A stretch of DNA of 57,550 nt from Loigolactobacillus zhaoyuanensis (lineage in GTDB: Bacteria; Bacillota; Bacilli; Lactobacillales; Lactobacillaceae): assembly GCF_003946385.1 (NCBI RefSeq), contig NZ_RHOE01000011.1, positions 1 through 57,550 on the forward strand, written 5' to 3'. The notes beneath the pieces were generated by a model. The model saw nothing but the letters and a program-made list of their open reading frames with translations. It was not told the origin of the DNA and searched no databases. Positions 8,599 to 16,714 of the stretch are shown here, piece after piece. Numbering within the stretch: position 1 is the first letter of the stretch; every line of letters begins with the position of its first letter. The position numbers and the translations under genes are program-made.

Positions 8599-9582
8599 AT
8601 GGATATTCAAGCAAAATTAAACGCAAAATATGAAAATACACCGATTTACACTTCAGGCTTTTATGCTGATCCAGAAGACCCATTGAAAAATCGTTCAACC
8701 TTATTAACGACTTTGAAATCATTCACGCAAAATCAAGATGCAGCCACACCTTTTGCTTTGCAAATGATGGCGACTAATTCCGAATTAACCGTTGCACCAC
8801 TTGGTTTGCTCGATCTACAAGAATTACGCGACTACACCGCAAAGCAGCGACAAACTGAGGGCGTAATTGCAGGTGATGATACCTTTGCGCTACCATTAGT
8901 GGTACAATTTGAAGCGCACACCGAAAAAGCAACTGTTGAACGCGAGCTAGTCACCACAACGGATGAGCTTTTCAATGATTTTACCGGCGCATTTGATAAG
9001 ATCTGGGCGCAGGTTAAGATTTATTTGGCTAAAAATCAAGCGCTACTAGAAGAAATGGTTGCCGACTTGATCACCGATAGCCAGAAAATCGCGCCTAAGT
9101 TCGTCGGTCAATTAACTGAAATGTCAGCCGCAGAGCGCGAAAAAACAGTCGGTTTCAAGTTGCCGGATGCTGAATTAGAACAATTTAGTCGTTATTTATC
9201 CGACAATCATGAAGTAAAAGCCGTGATTTCTTCGGCTGCAGCTTTTGCTACTAACGAGATCGTTGGTGAGCAATTATTCGGTCAAGTCATGAATGATCGT
9301 ATTTTACGGAATACTTTCTTCTGGGATCTGGACAACACTTTCCACGAGATTTTCTATTATTTTCTGCGTAAATATACGACAGACGGTTCAAAACTAGCCA
9401 AACATTTAAATCACATTAAAGGTGGCTTATTAGCAACGATGCGCAAGGACGCTTGGGAAAAATCCGGCGAACTAGCCACCGATACTAAAACCACCCAAAA
9501 AGATCTCGAGCGGATGTTCAGCGCGGTTTTCATGCCGCTAGCTGAGCAATTCACTGGCGAGATCGCCAAATTCAATCACTAG
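8599..9582 (+). CDS. Unidentified 327-residue soluble protein
   Basis: Start chosen at ATG 8599 with AGAAGGA upstream; an earlier in-frame start at 8572 has no good site. I do not recognise the family. The protein has no cysteine in a visible motif, no signal peptide and no membrane segment; it looks largely alpha-helical, with aromatic-rich parts such as NTFFWDLDNTFHEIFYYFLR around residues 230-250 and a lysine/threonine-rich end. It sits between a small unknown gene and the polyprenyl synthase, 15 bases before the latter, so it is likely part of the same transcript and may be specific to this respiratory cluster. Confidence 0.75.
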   Translation: MDIQAKLNAKYENTPIYTSGFYADPEDPLKNRSTLLTTLKSFTQNQDAATPFALQMMATNSELTVAPLGLLDLQELRDYTAKQRQTEGVIAGDDTFALPLVVQFEAHTEKATVERELVTTTDELFNDFTGAFDKIWAQVKIYLAKNQALLEEMVADLITDSQKIAPKFVGQLTEMSAAEREKTVGFKLPDAELEQFSRYLSDNHEVKAVISSAAAFATNEIVGEQLFGQVMNDRILRNTFFWDLDNTFHEIFYYFLRKYTTDGSKLAKHLNHIKGGLLATMRKDAWEKSGELATDTKTTQKDLERMFSAVFMPLAEQFTGEIAKFNH

Positions 9583-9597
9583 AACAAGAGGTAGCCT

Positions 9598-10575
9598 ATG
9601 ACGCTTCATATTTGGGATGACTTCCCCCACATTCAAGAAAAACTAACTCCGCTGACGCCTTATTTACTTGAGGCTGCCCAAATCAAGCAACCCGCCGTTA
9701 ATCAGCGTGTGCAGGCTTTGATTCAAAATGGGGGTAAATTAGTCCGCGCTGGGCTTTTTTATCTGTTTAGCGAATTTGGTGCAACACCCGATCCAGCACG
9801 CTTAAAAGCTGGCGCGGCAGCCATTGAGCTCTTACATCTCGCCACATTGATCCATGATGATGTGATCGATCAAGCAACTGAACGCCGCCATACGCCAACT
9901 TTACAAACTGGCCTTGGCAATCGCAACGCCGTTTATGCTGGCGACTTGCTGTTTACGCTCTATTTTGACCAAGTCTTGCGTTCAGCAGAAAGCTTCGAAG
10001 ATATCGACACTAACGTTAAAGCAATGCACGGTATTTTATCTGGCGAACTTGATCAGTATAATCTGAATTATCAGCTAAATGAAACCGTCGCTCAGTATTT
10101 GCAGGAAATCGAAGGTAAAACCGCTAAATTATTCGCCTTAGCTTGTGCACAAGGTGCTAAATTAGCTCACGCCGACGAAATCATCGTTGAAACCGGTGAA
10201 CAAATTGGTCGCTCGCTCGGTTTAGCTTACCAAATCTTGGATGATATTTTGGATTACACCGGCACTCAAGATGCCATTCGTAAACCAATTTTACAGGATA
10301 TTCAGCAAGGTATTTATACACTACCGCTATTATTCACGCTAGAAACACAACCCAAAGCCGCTAAAGCCTTCCTCAGTAAGCAGGAGCGCTTGACTGCCGC
10401 CGAATTGCAGGAGCTGCAACAATTAGTCGTCGATAGCGGCGGCGTCGCTCAAGCGCAAACTATGGCCAATGAGCTCACTGACCAAGCACTATTAGATATT
10501 CAAACTTTACCTGATACACGCGCCCGTGTTGATTTGGAAAAATTAACGCGCCGATTACTTAAACGACAAAAATAA
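9598..10575 (+). CDS. trans-Polyprenyl diphosphate synthase
   Basis: 325 aa, full length for the family. It extends allylic diphosphates with isopentenyl diphosphate. The first aspartate-rich motif is IHDDVIDQATERR (Asp87, Asp88, Asp91) and the second LAYQILDDILDYTG; NGGKLVRAG is the N-terminal diphosphate-binding part. The residues before the first motif (LLHLAT) are small or medium rather than bulky, which fits a long-chain product, but chain length cannot be fixed by eye. In this setting the likely role is the side chain of menaquinone or demethylmenaquinone used by nitrate reductase. No small HepA-like partner subunit is adjacent. Confidence 0.88.
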   Translation: MTLHIWDDFPHIQEKLTPLTPYLLEAAQIKQPAVNQRVQALIQNGGKLVRAGLFYLFSEFGATPDPARLKAGAAAIELLHLATLIHDDVIDQATERRHTPTLQTGLGNRNAVYAGDLLFTLYFDQVLRSAESFEDIDTNVKAMHGILSGELDQYNLNYQLNETVAQYLQEIEGKTAKLFALACAQGAKLAHADEIIVETGEQIGRSLGLAYQILDDILDYTGTQDAIRKPILQDIQQGIYTLPLLFTLETQPKAAKAFLSKQERLTAAELQELQQLVVDSGGVAQAQTMANELTDQALLDIQTLPDTRARVDLEKLTRRLLKRQK

Positions 10576-10576
10576 A

Positions 10577-10947
10577 GCTGTTCGCAATAAAATGGTTCTT
10601 TCCGAAGCATGGCTGTCATATTAACTCGTAAACAGATTTAGTTTAGTGCCATTCCGGCGCTGGCGTATGGAACGCGTGCGACTTGAACTTGGCGGTTTCC
10701 GCCTTAGTTCAATCGACAACGGGAAGCAGGCTCTATTTAGTGAATAAGTACTAGTTCTGATACTTGTTAATTTAGTTGTTAGAAATGGGCGACAGTGATA
10801 CGCCAGCGCCTCCATTTCACCTTGGCAATGTTAGAACACTATTTAATTGTCTTAGCTAGTTCAATTAGGATTAATCGGCAGTGATTAGTGATTCGAAGTT
10901 TTAAAGTAGGTTATATGTGCATAAAAATGCCGGCAAAACAGCCTTTA
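10577..10947 (-). repeat. Dispersed structured element, copy A (reverse orientation)
   Basis: Read on the minus strand this stretch aligns closely with 28416-28655 over both flanks: TTAAAGGCTGTT, then GCCGATTAATCCTAATTGAA, then GCCAAGGTGAAATGGAGGCG, and after a variable centre CCGGAATGGCAC and GAAAGAACC. The centre is a branch of about 130 bases closed by a perfect 13-base inverted repeat, GGCGCTGGCGTAT at 10656-10668 with its complement at 10798-10810, and holding inner hairpins (for example TTGAACTTGGCGG with CCGCCTTAGTTCAA, 10683-10712). No protein is encoded: the only frame, on the minus strand, is short and has no ribosome site. It fills the space after the polyprenyl synthase. Confidence 0.75.
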
Positions 10948-10967
10948 AACTGTTTTGCCGGCATTTT
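10924..10967. terminator. Perfect 18-base palindrome, bidirectional terminator-like
   Basis: AAAATGCCGGCAAAACAG, an eight-base loop and the exact complement give an 18-base stem with A and T ends on both sides. It can end transcription from the polyprenyl synthase side. One arm is also the outer end of repeat copy A, so the palindrome lies exactly between the two back-to-back copies. Confidence 0.75.
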
Positions 10968-10979
10968 ACGTTCTAACTG

Positions 10980-11270
10980 CCACTAAACTTTGCTGCTTAA
11001 ATAATCAATAACCGAACGTTCAACCATTGCCTGCTGGAATGGAGGCGCCAGTGGACCAGATGTGTCGATAGTTCTTGATGGCGATTTGTGCCATTTAGAA
11101 CTATGCGTGGCTGGCGAGATCCATTTTTCCATCCGCTTTTGGTTTTATCCAGGAAAAATTAGCTCGCCAACACGCCACTCGTTCCGTCCACTGGCGACGG
11201 AATGGAAGCTAACTAGCTCTGCTTATAGTCAGACTTTAGAAAGAACCAATAAAATGCGAACAGCTTTTTT
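10980..11270 (+). repeat. Dispersed structured element, copy B
   Basis: This copy keeps AATGGAGGCGCC at 11039-11050, GGAATGG at 11200-11206, AACTAGCTCTGC and AGAAAGAACCAATAAAATGC with GAACAGC before a run of T. The centre is closed by a perfect ten-base inverted repeat (CGCCAGTGGA at 11046-11055 and 11187-11196) and holds two further stems: 11069-11103 and 11105-11175, the latter built from GCGTGGCTGGCGAG against CTCGCCAACACGC. Its last 27 bases are nearly the complement of 10577-10603. The 5' part is more diverged than in the other copies. No gene is supported here. Confidence 0.7.
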
Positions 11271-11273
11271 TGA

Positions 11274-12899
11274 TTACAATCGTTTTTCATCCGTTAATTG
11301 CTGAATTTCAGTGATATCTTGTGAAACCTCTAAACAGCCTAAGTATTCACCTTTCGGACTGCGCACAGCAAAATAACGAATATAAACTTTTTTAGTTCCG
11401 TGCAGATTGATCCAGAAATCGGCGTGATCTTGCGCACCACTACGGAAATCGTCCAGAATAACTTGGACCTTACCCATACTCTTCGGTGGATGGCAATTGA
11501 CTACGGCGCGGCCAATAACTGCACGCGTCCGTGGGAAAATACGATCGCCATTATCGGAGAACCAACGGACAATATCGTTAGCATCGACAAAGGTAATATC
11601 GACTGGTAAAACGCCAAACAGTGCGGTTAATTGACTTAAATCTAAATCACCGGTTGGCATCACGATCGTGGCGTGATTATCCGCCCCAATTTCTAAATGC
11701 GATTCGGTGATTCGTGGCCGCCGTTGATGAGCTGGTTTAGCGGCTTCATCAGCTAACATTTGCTTAACAAATTCAGGCATTTCTTTTTTCTCTGCTGGTG
11801 GCTGGCTAATATTAACGTTGATCTGCGCTCGCGCATCTTCTTTAGCCGGCTTTTCTGCCTTGACTTGACCCATTTCTGCTCGTAAGTGCAACGGTAACGC
11901 AGCTAATGCAGCAGGATCGTCCTGCTTAGCCTTAAGATCATCGGGGATCAGCGATTCAGCATCTTCCGTAGCAGTGGCTGGTGTTGTCGGCCGTGCCCGC
12001 GCCTTTAAATCTTGTTCATCAGCCATCGATTGCGCCATTGCATTTAACTCCTGCGCCATTTTAGATGGTTTACGTTTAGCCGCTTCTGCATAATCACGTT
12101 CAGAAGGCTGCCATGGTAATGGCTCCGGAATCAGCGTGTACCCAATATCAGCACTTTCGCTTTGGATCAACGCCCAATCATCGGGGGTGAAGACTTCTGC
12201 CACCATAGGCAACAAAATCTGTTCTTCCTTGAAAATCATTTCTTCGATATCTTTTTTGGCCTTCTCAATGGCGGTTTCAATATCATATTTAGCCGGGGTC
12301 GGTTCTGCATTCACTAAACGAATAGCATCCTTGATCCAGCCACGAATATCATCATCCACGCCCCACATAACCTTAGGCGGTGCGGTGATCCCGTAACGAT
12401 CCATAATTGGGAACAACAGATTTTCTTTACGGGCATAATGCTTATCGATGGTCCGCAAATCAGCCAGTGCCGTTTTCATTCGCTGCAAATATTCTTGATC
12501 ACGCGGTGATGGTGTCGCGTCATCACTAGATTGTTGCCACTTCTTCAAGACTGGCACCAATTCGTCATCTAGTAATGATGTGATGACCGTATTTTCTAGC
12601 TTGATCACGGCAACTGGATGCCCAGGGACTTCCTCGACGCTGTCGCCAGAACCAGGATTGATTGAACCTTTAAACACCGCAGCATGGACATTACAAAGCC
12701 GTTGAATTTCCATTGGGTTCAAGCCGCTCCCAATTAATTCACGCTCAGCCGAAGTGATCTCAGAAACATCCACACTGGAAAATGTGCTGTCAAAAATCTG
12801 CTTAGCTTCATCAAAGCTACCACCAGCATGTAACATTTTCAAAATTTCGACAATTTTTTTCTGACGATAAACGCTATTATGTTCATTATCCGGCATCAT
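11274..12899 (-). CDS. DUF438 / hemerythrin / PAS protein
   Basis: 541 aa. Residues 1-80 match DUF438 (KMLHAGGSFDEAK, LCNVHAAVFKGSI). A hemerythrin-like HHE domain spans about 85-245, with GHPVAVIKLEN, HYARKENLLFPIMDRYGI and FKEEQILLPMVAEVF supplying His and Glu ligands for a di-iron site. A charged, Ala/Pro-rich linker leads to a C-terminal PAS domain (about 415-535) with the typical NCHPPKS motif. Such proteins are thought to bind oxygen or nitric oxide or protect iron sites, but a precise role is not settled. It overlaps the DUF1858 gene by 14 bases, so both form one operon next to the nitrate genes. Confidence 0.85.
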   Translation of the reverse strand: MMPDNEHNSVYRQKKIVEILKMLHAGGSFDEAKQIFDSTFSSVDVSEITSAERELIGSGLNPMEIQRLCNVHAAVFKGSINPGSGDSVEEVPGHPVAVIKLENTVITSLLDDELVPVLKKWQQSSDDATPSPRDQEYLQRMKTALADLRTIDKHYARKENLLFPIMDRYGITAPPKVMWGVDDDIRGWIKDAIRLVNAEPTPAKYDIETAIEKAKKDIEEMIFKEEQILLPMVAEVFTPDDWALIQSESADIGYTLIPEPLPWQPSERDYAEAAKRKPSKMAQELNAMAQSMADEQDLKARARPTTPATATEDAESLIPDDLKAKQDDPAALAALPLHLRAEMGQVKAEKPAKEDARAQINVNISQPPAEKKEMPEFVKQMLADEAAKPAHQRRPRITESHLEIGADNHATIVMPTGDLDLSQLTALFGVLPVDITFVDANDIVRWFSDNGDRIFPRTRAVIGRAVVNCHPPKSMGKVQVILDDFRSGAQDHADFWINLHGTKKVYIRYFAVRSPKGEYLGCLEVSQDITEIQQLTDEKRL

Positions 12900-13119
12900 T
12901 GATCACCTCAAATCCTCTAGCTTCCAACTTGGCCACGATTTGCGCCAATGGGACTTTTTTCATCGCTGCCCCTTTGGGGATCGTCATAAAGCGGCCCATC
13001 GTGTTGAGGATCGCTGGATTCTGAATATCTTTCAAACCAATTTCATATAAAACCTCGGCCACTTCTGGGTGTGCCGTTACTAATTCGTAAACTGTTTGTT
13101 GCAAATCAAGTGTCGCCAT
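12886..13119 (-). CDS. DUF1858 domain protein
   Basis: 77 aa. The whole protein is a DUF1858 domain: VYELVTAHPEVAEVLYEIGL, then the Met-rich NTMGRFMTIPKGAAMKK and LEARGFEVI. The usual cysteine of many DUF1858 proteins is absent here (GLKDIQNPA). Start at 13119 has GAAGGGAGC upstream; the longer frame to 13194 runs across the promoter. DUF1858 is often fused to or paired with DUF438/hemerythrin proteins, as here, and linked to nitrosative stress or iron-sulfur chemistry. It is the first gene of its operon, behind a promoter carrying two palindromes. Confidence 0.85.
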   Translation of the reverse strand: MATLDLQQTVYELVTAHPEVAEVLYEIGLKDIQNPAILNTMGRFMTIPKGAAMKKVPLAQIVAKLEARGFEVINDAG

Positions 13120-13155
13120 GGTCAAGCTCCCTTCACAAACATCAAAATTAGCTTT

Positions 13156-13195
13156 ATTATACCAGTTAAAGTAGCCATTGAGAACGGTTCTCAAT
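13156..13195 (-). promoter_or_regulatory. Promoter of the DUF1858-DUF438 operon with overlapping Fur-like palindrome
   Basis: On the minus strand, TTCTCA, 17 bases and TATAAT (10 box at 13156-13161, 35 box at 13179-13184) form a promoter with a weak -35. A perfect dyad, ATTGAGAACGGTTCTCAAT (nine-base arms, one central base) at 13177-13195, covers the -35 box. Its 7-1-7 core resembles Fur-family boxes. Confidence 0.65.
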
Positions 13196-13200
13196 AATAA

Positions 13201-13216
13201 TTAGGGTCAGCCCTAA
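13201..13216. promoter_or_regulatory. TTAGGG-N4-CCCTAA palindrome, candidate NreC site
   Basis: TTAGGGTCAGCCCTAA is a perfect six-base-arm dyad. It matches the GC-rich TAGGG-N4-CCCTA palindrome that I recall for staphylococcal NreC. Its centre is 50 bases upstream of the -10 centre of the DUF1858 promoter, a usual place for activation. Confidence 0.6.
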
Positions 13217-13259
13217 GTAAGCTCTGACCGAAAAAAAGGCGTTGTTTAAATGTGATCCG

Positions 13260-15344
13260 TTACTTTCCAAAATCTGCCTTGAACCCCCAAAACTTTTTGC
13301 CTTTGAACGTTTGTTGCTTTAAAGATCCAGTGGCAGTATACGTCTTGCCGTACTTACTGGTGGCATTAAAGGAGATCACATCGCCATGCAGCAAGCTGCG
13401 GATCTCTTCTGCACTAAATTTATGGCCACTCCAGGTTGAATTAAATTCAACGGTCGAACCGTCTTGATATTGTCCTTGCGCTTTGGGTTTAGGCTTATAT
13501 TTTTTAGTGGTGCGCGCCGCTGACTGCTTGCCCACAAACTGTGCAAGTTTCTGGCTGTTATTTAAGATCAGCGGTAAATCGTGTGCAATTACTTTAGTTG
13601 CTGAATCGATCACGACCGCTGGCGCTTCATTTAACTTACCAACCGCATCCATGTGATCAAAAAGCTGTTTGGTGATGCTAGGCGAGCCGATCCAAGTATT
13701 CCGGACGAGCACCGCCGCAATCGTACCTGGTTGCGTTAATGTATAAAAGCCACGTTTTTCATTGATAAAGGCATTTTTGCCGCTGATCAACTGCGCTTGC
13801 ACGCTAAGTCGCGTGGCCCCAGTCCCGATATTATGCTTTTCTAAGAACTTACCGATCCAATCAGCACTTGGCCGCGTCGGTTTAGGGTTGGCCCCTTGAT
13901 ACATAAACGGTGCAGCATCGGGCCCAACAACTGCACTAGGTGATTTAACTTCGGTTGCTACCTGCTCAGTATCATCAAAAATAGCTCGATAATTCAATTT
14001 AACCGGCACATTAAAGCCCGTTTTAAAATCAGGATATAATTGTAGTTCAGCGGTAATTCGATCAAATTCATAGTCTTCACCTAAAATTGCTAAATAATTC
14101 GCCGCTAACGTTTTGTAGATGGCTTGGGCGCTAGGACCATATTTAGCTAGTTCGGCCATCGATTTGGGGACTTTGATGCCTGGTCGGTTGGCACCATGGG
14201 CCGCCGAACTAGCGCGGTGCTTGCTGCGTAACACGCGGTGCGTCAACAACTGCGGATCGACCCCAACAACAGTGGCGATCGTATCCACCACTGGCAAAAG
14301 TTCATTGTACTGCTCTTGAGTAATTTTGCGGTCTTCGGTCCGCGGATAGGAAACAATTTCCGCCTCGTACATTTTTTGATAAGTCGCCAGCACTTCTTTA
14401 GAATTAAAGCCTTGTTGCGCTAAAAGTGAGCCTAACTTAGCTAGATCAAGTAATGCTCCCGGTGCCTGCGTTTTGTGTTCCCGTTTGATATTGGTCACTG
14501 GACTTTTTGTGTACTGTGCCACATCAGCCTGGCCACTTGTTTCGTCGGCAAAGCGGGCCGCTTGTTTTTGCGCATCATCCTTAAGCTTACGCGCAAAAAT
14601 ATGGCCCGCCGGATCTTTAAATTTAGCTTCAAAATAAGGGGTTTTAATATAATTATCGATCAATTGTTGCTGCTGCCAGATTTTCAAAACAATGACTGAT
14701 TTCAAGCGGCCTTGATTGATCACTTTGACCCGGTAACCGGCTTGGCGTGCGGCATAGGTTGAAATACGCGTCAGTTGCATCGACAAAAAATCCCACTTGC
14801 TGCGGGCATCCGATTTGAGATATTCGCCTTGCTTAAATTGATCCGTGATCTCAACCATCTGCTGCATGGCCTTATTCAGCGATTTAGGGGTTTCATCAGC
14901 AAAGCGAATGCGGTAAACTGGCTTTTGCCACTTGATTGCGTTAACAATTTCCCAGCCCAGCAAATCACCTTCACCAGAAGGATCATTATCAGTAGCAATT
15001 AAAATCGCCTGCGCATTAGCCGCTTCTGCTTTGATCGCGGCAACATCTGCTCGGGTCGACTTTGATTTTTTTGTGTAAGCATTGTAAGCCTTCGTATAGG
15101 TTTTAGCCCAGGAAAAATCAGCTTGGTTCCAAGGCATCGTCTGCATATCCGTCCATGAACTGTAACGCTGTTTATCCGCTTCCGTGGCCACCATTTTTTC
15201 AGGTTCTTTAAATTCCATTAAGTGACCGTGAGCGTGCACAATTTTATACGTCTTGCCGCCAACGTTGCCGGTCGTGCCCCCAAACGCTTTAGCCATATGC
15301 TTGGCGGCGCTGGCTTTTTCAGCTAAAATCAACATATCGATCAT
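13260..15344 (-). CDS. topB: DNA topoisomerase III (type IA)
   Basis: 694 aa. The N-terminal Toprim domain starts LILAEKASAAKHMAKAFGG, and the acidic metal motif is TDNDPSGEGDLLGWE. The catalytic tyrosine is in IVSYPRTEDRKIT, and GTGATRLS belongs to the later clamp. A basic linker (KYKPKPKAQGQ) and a small C-terminal domain follow; no zinc fingers are seen, in keeping with TopB rather than TopA. ATG 15344 has AAAGGATGG upstream; the longer frame to 15368 includes that site. TopB relaxes and decatenates DNA. It has no evident link to its nitrate neighbours and may be a resident or acquired gene. Confidence 0.88.
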   Translation of the reverse strand: MIDMLILAEKASAAKHMAKAFGGTTGNVGGKTYKIVHAHGHLMEFKEPEKMVATEADKQRYSSWTDMQTMPWNQADFSWAKTYTKAYNAYTKKSKSTRADVAAIKAEAANAQAILIATDNDPSGEGDLLGWEIVNAIKWQKPVYRIRFADETPKSLNKAMQQMVEITDQFKQGEYLKSDARSKWDFLSMQLTRISTYAARQAGYRVKVINQGRLKSVIVLKIWQQQQLIDNYIKTPYFEAKFKDPAGHIFARKLKDDAQKQAARFADETSGQADVAQYTKSPVTNIKREHKTQAPGALLDLAKLGSLLAQQGFNSKEVLATYQKMYEAEIVSYPRTEDRKITQEQYNELLPVVDTIATVVGVDPQLLTHRVLRSKHRASSAAHGANRPGIKVPKSMAELAKYGPSAQAIYKTLAANYLAILGEDYEFDRITAELQLYPDFKTGFNVPVKLNYRAIFDDTEQVATEVKSPSAVVGPDAAPFMYQGANPKPTRPSADWIGKFLEKHNIGTGATRLSVQAQLISGKNAFINEKRGFYTLTQPGTIAAVLVRNTWIGSPSITKQLFDHMDAVGKLNEAPAVVIDSATKVIAHDLPLILNNSQKLAQFVGKQSAARTTKKYKPKPKAQGQYQDGSTVEFNSTWSGHKFSAEEIRSLLHGDVISFNATSKYGKTYTATGSLKQQTFKGKKFWGFKADFGK

Positions 15345-15424
15345 TGGGTTACCATCCTTTATATCCACTATTCGATCATATTTTCCATTATCTGATTCAA
15401 TTAATTCTATACCACTTGCGCCAA

Positions 15425-15501
15425 TAAAAAAACATCAAGACAATAGGCACGATTTCCATTGTTGTTACGTTACCAACAACGAAAAGTGCTTATCTTGATG
15501 T
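15425..15501 (-). terminator. Two-tiered terminator after narK
   Basis: On the minus strand, ACATCAAGA with TCTTGATGT closes a structure that also pairs GCAC with GTGC and contains an inner GTTGTT/AACAAC hairpin; seven T follow (A at 15425-15431 on the plus strand). It stands 27 bases after the narK stop. Confidence 0.75.
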
Positions 15502-15527
15502 AAAGTTCAGCTCGCGCAGGAACTTAT

Positions 15528-16709
15528 CTATTGAACAATATGTGAGCCACCGCGAATAAATTCACGCCACAGGATATACCAACAAATAACCGCGAAAACG
15601 GCCAAAAGCCAGAAGCCCCAAGTGTAGCTACCAGTCATTTGTTTTAAGCTACCCAACAGAATTGGTGGGAAGAAACCGCCAAGTCCGCCGATGGCACCAA
15701 CAAAACCAGTAACAGCGCCGGTATTGCCTTTAGAAACGTAGGGTACCATTTTGAAAATGATCCCGTTACCTAAACCAGCGATCACACCGATCAGTACCAA
15801 ACCAATAACAAACGGTGACATCCCGCTTAAGGTCAGGCCCATTTCGATTGCAAAAATACCGATGCCGATCAAAACCCACTGCAATAATTGCATTGGCCGT
15901 AAATGATCAGACAAAACACCACCAACTGGGCGTACAACGGTACACAAGGCACCAAATGCAGCGGCCCACATCCCAGCGTTAACTGGATTCATATGGAATA
16001 AACCATCCAACAAGGTTGGGGTTAAGTTACTAAACGACATGAAAAGCCCAAATGTTAACGCGTAGAACAAGGATAAGTACCAGGTATTAGGATCTTTTGC
16101 CACCGCCAAAGAATCCTTCAGCGATTTCGTCTTATCGACTGGCATTTCCTTACATAACACAATGAACAACACAATCAGCACTAGTAAAACGCCGATCAGG
16201 ACATTGTATACCATTGAGAAATCCCATTTAGCAGCGATCCGTGGTAAAGTCAGTGCGGCAATTGCGTTACCGATATTACCAAGACTGGCAACACCCAAGA
16301 CTAAGCCTTGCCGTTCTGGTGGAAACCAGACGGACACGTAGGAGATCCCAACGGCAAACGAAGTCCCGCTCATGCCTAATAATAAAGCGACAAATAATAG
16401 CATGCCAAACGAATGCACCCGTGGTACTAGAAATAGCGGAATCAAGACAAAGATCATCAAGGCAATGTAAACTTTTTTACCGCCGTAACGATCACTTAAG
16501 ATACCGACAGGAATGCGCATGATCGAACCTAAGAGCACAGGTGTCGCTAACAATAATGTCCGTTGTGACACGGATAACCCAAAGGTCTCTGTGATCTGTG
16601 CTGCTAATGGTGCAAAGCTTGACCAGGCCATGAAACAGCCAGCCATCGCTAGCGTCCCCATGACCAAAGCGATCACGGCGCTAGATTTGGAACTTGCTTC
16701 TTTCTGCAT
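15528..16709 (-). CDS. narK: NarK-type nitrate/nitrite transporter (MFS)
   Basis: 393 aa with about 12 membrane segments. The major facilitator signature RIPVGILSDRYGGKK lies in the first half, and the nitrate/nitrite porter glycine-rich signature GFVGAIGGLGGFFPPILLG in the second; VRPVGGVLSDHLRP is its repeat. It moves nitrate in or nitrite out across the membrane. Start at 16709 has TTGGAGGTT; the longer frame would begin inside moaA. It follows the moaA stop by five bases, so it belongs to the moaE-moaD-moaA-narK operon and is produced together with cofactor genes. Confidence 0.9.
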   Translation of the reverse strand: MQKEASSKSSAVIALVMGTLAMAGCFMAWSSFAPLAAQITETFGLSVSQRTLLLATPVLLGSIMRIPVGILSDRYGGKKVYIALMIFVLIPLFLVPRVHSFGMLLFVALLLGMSGTSFAVGISYVSVWFPPERQGLVLGVASLGNIGNAIAALTLPRIAAKWDFSMVYNVLIGVLLVLIVLFIVLCKEMPVDKTKSLKDSLAVAKDPNTWYLSLFYALTFGLFMSFSNLTPTLLDGLFHMNPVNAGMWAAAFGALCTVVRPVGGVLSDHLRPMQLLQWVLIGIGIFAIEMGLTLSGMSPFVIGLVLIGVIAGLGNGIIFKMVPYVSKGNTGAVTGFVGAIGGLGGFFPPILLGSLKQMTGSYTWGFWLLAVFAVICWYILWREFIRGGSHIVQ

Positions 16710-16714
16710 AGCTT

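Noticed and set aside
10621-11304. Short open frames on both strands in the gap after the polyprenyl synthase (64 and 80 residues)
   Set aside because: They have no ribosome sites, low complexity of codon use and run across the stems of the structured repeat; treated as non-coding.
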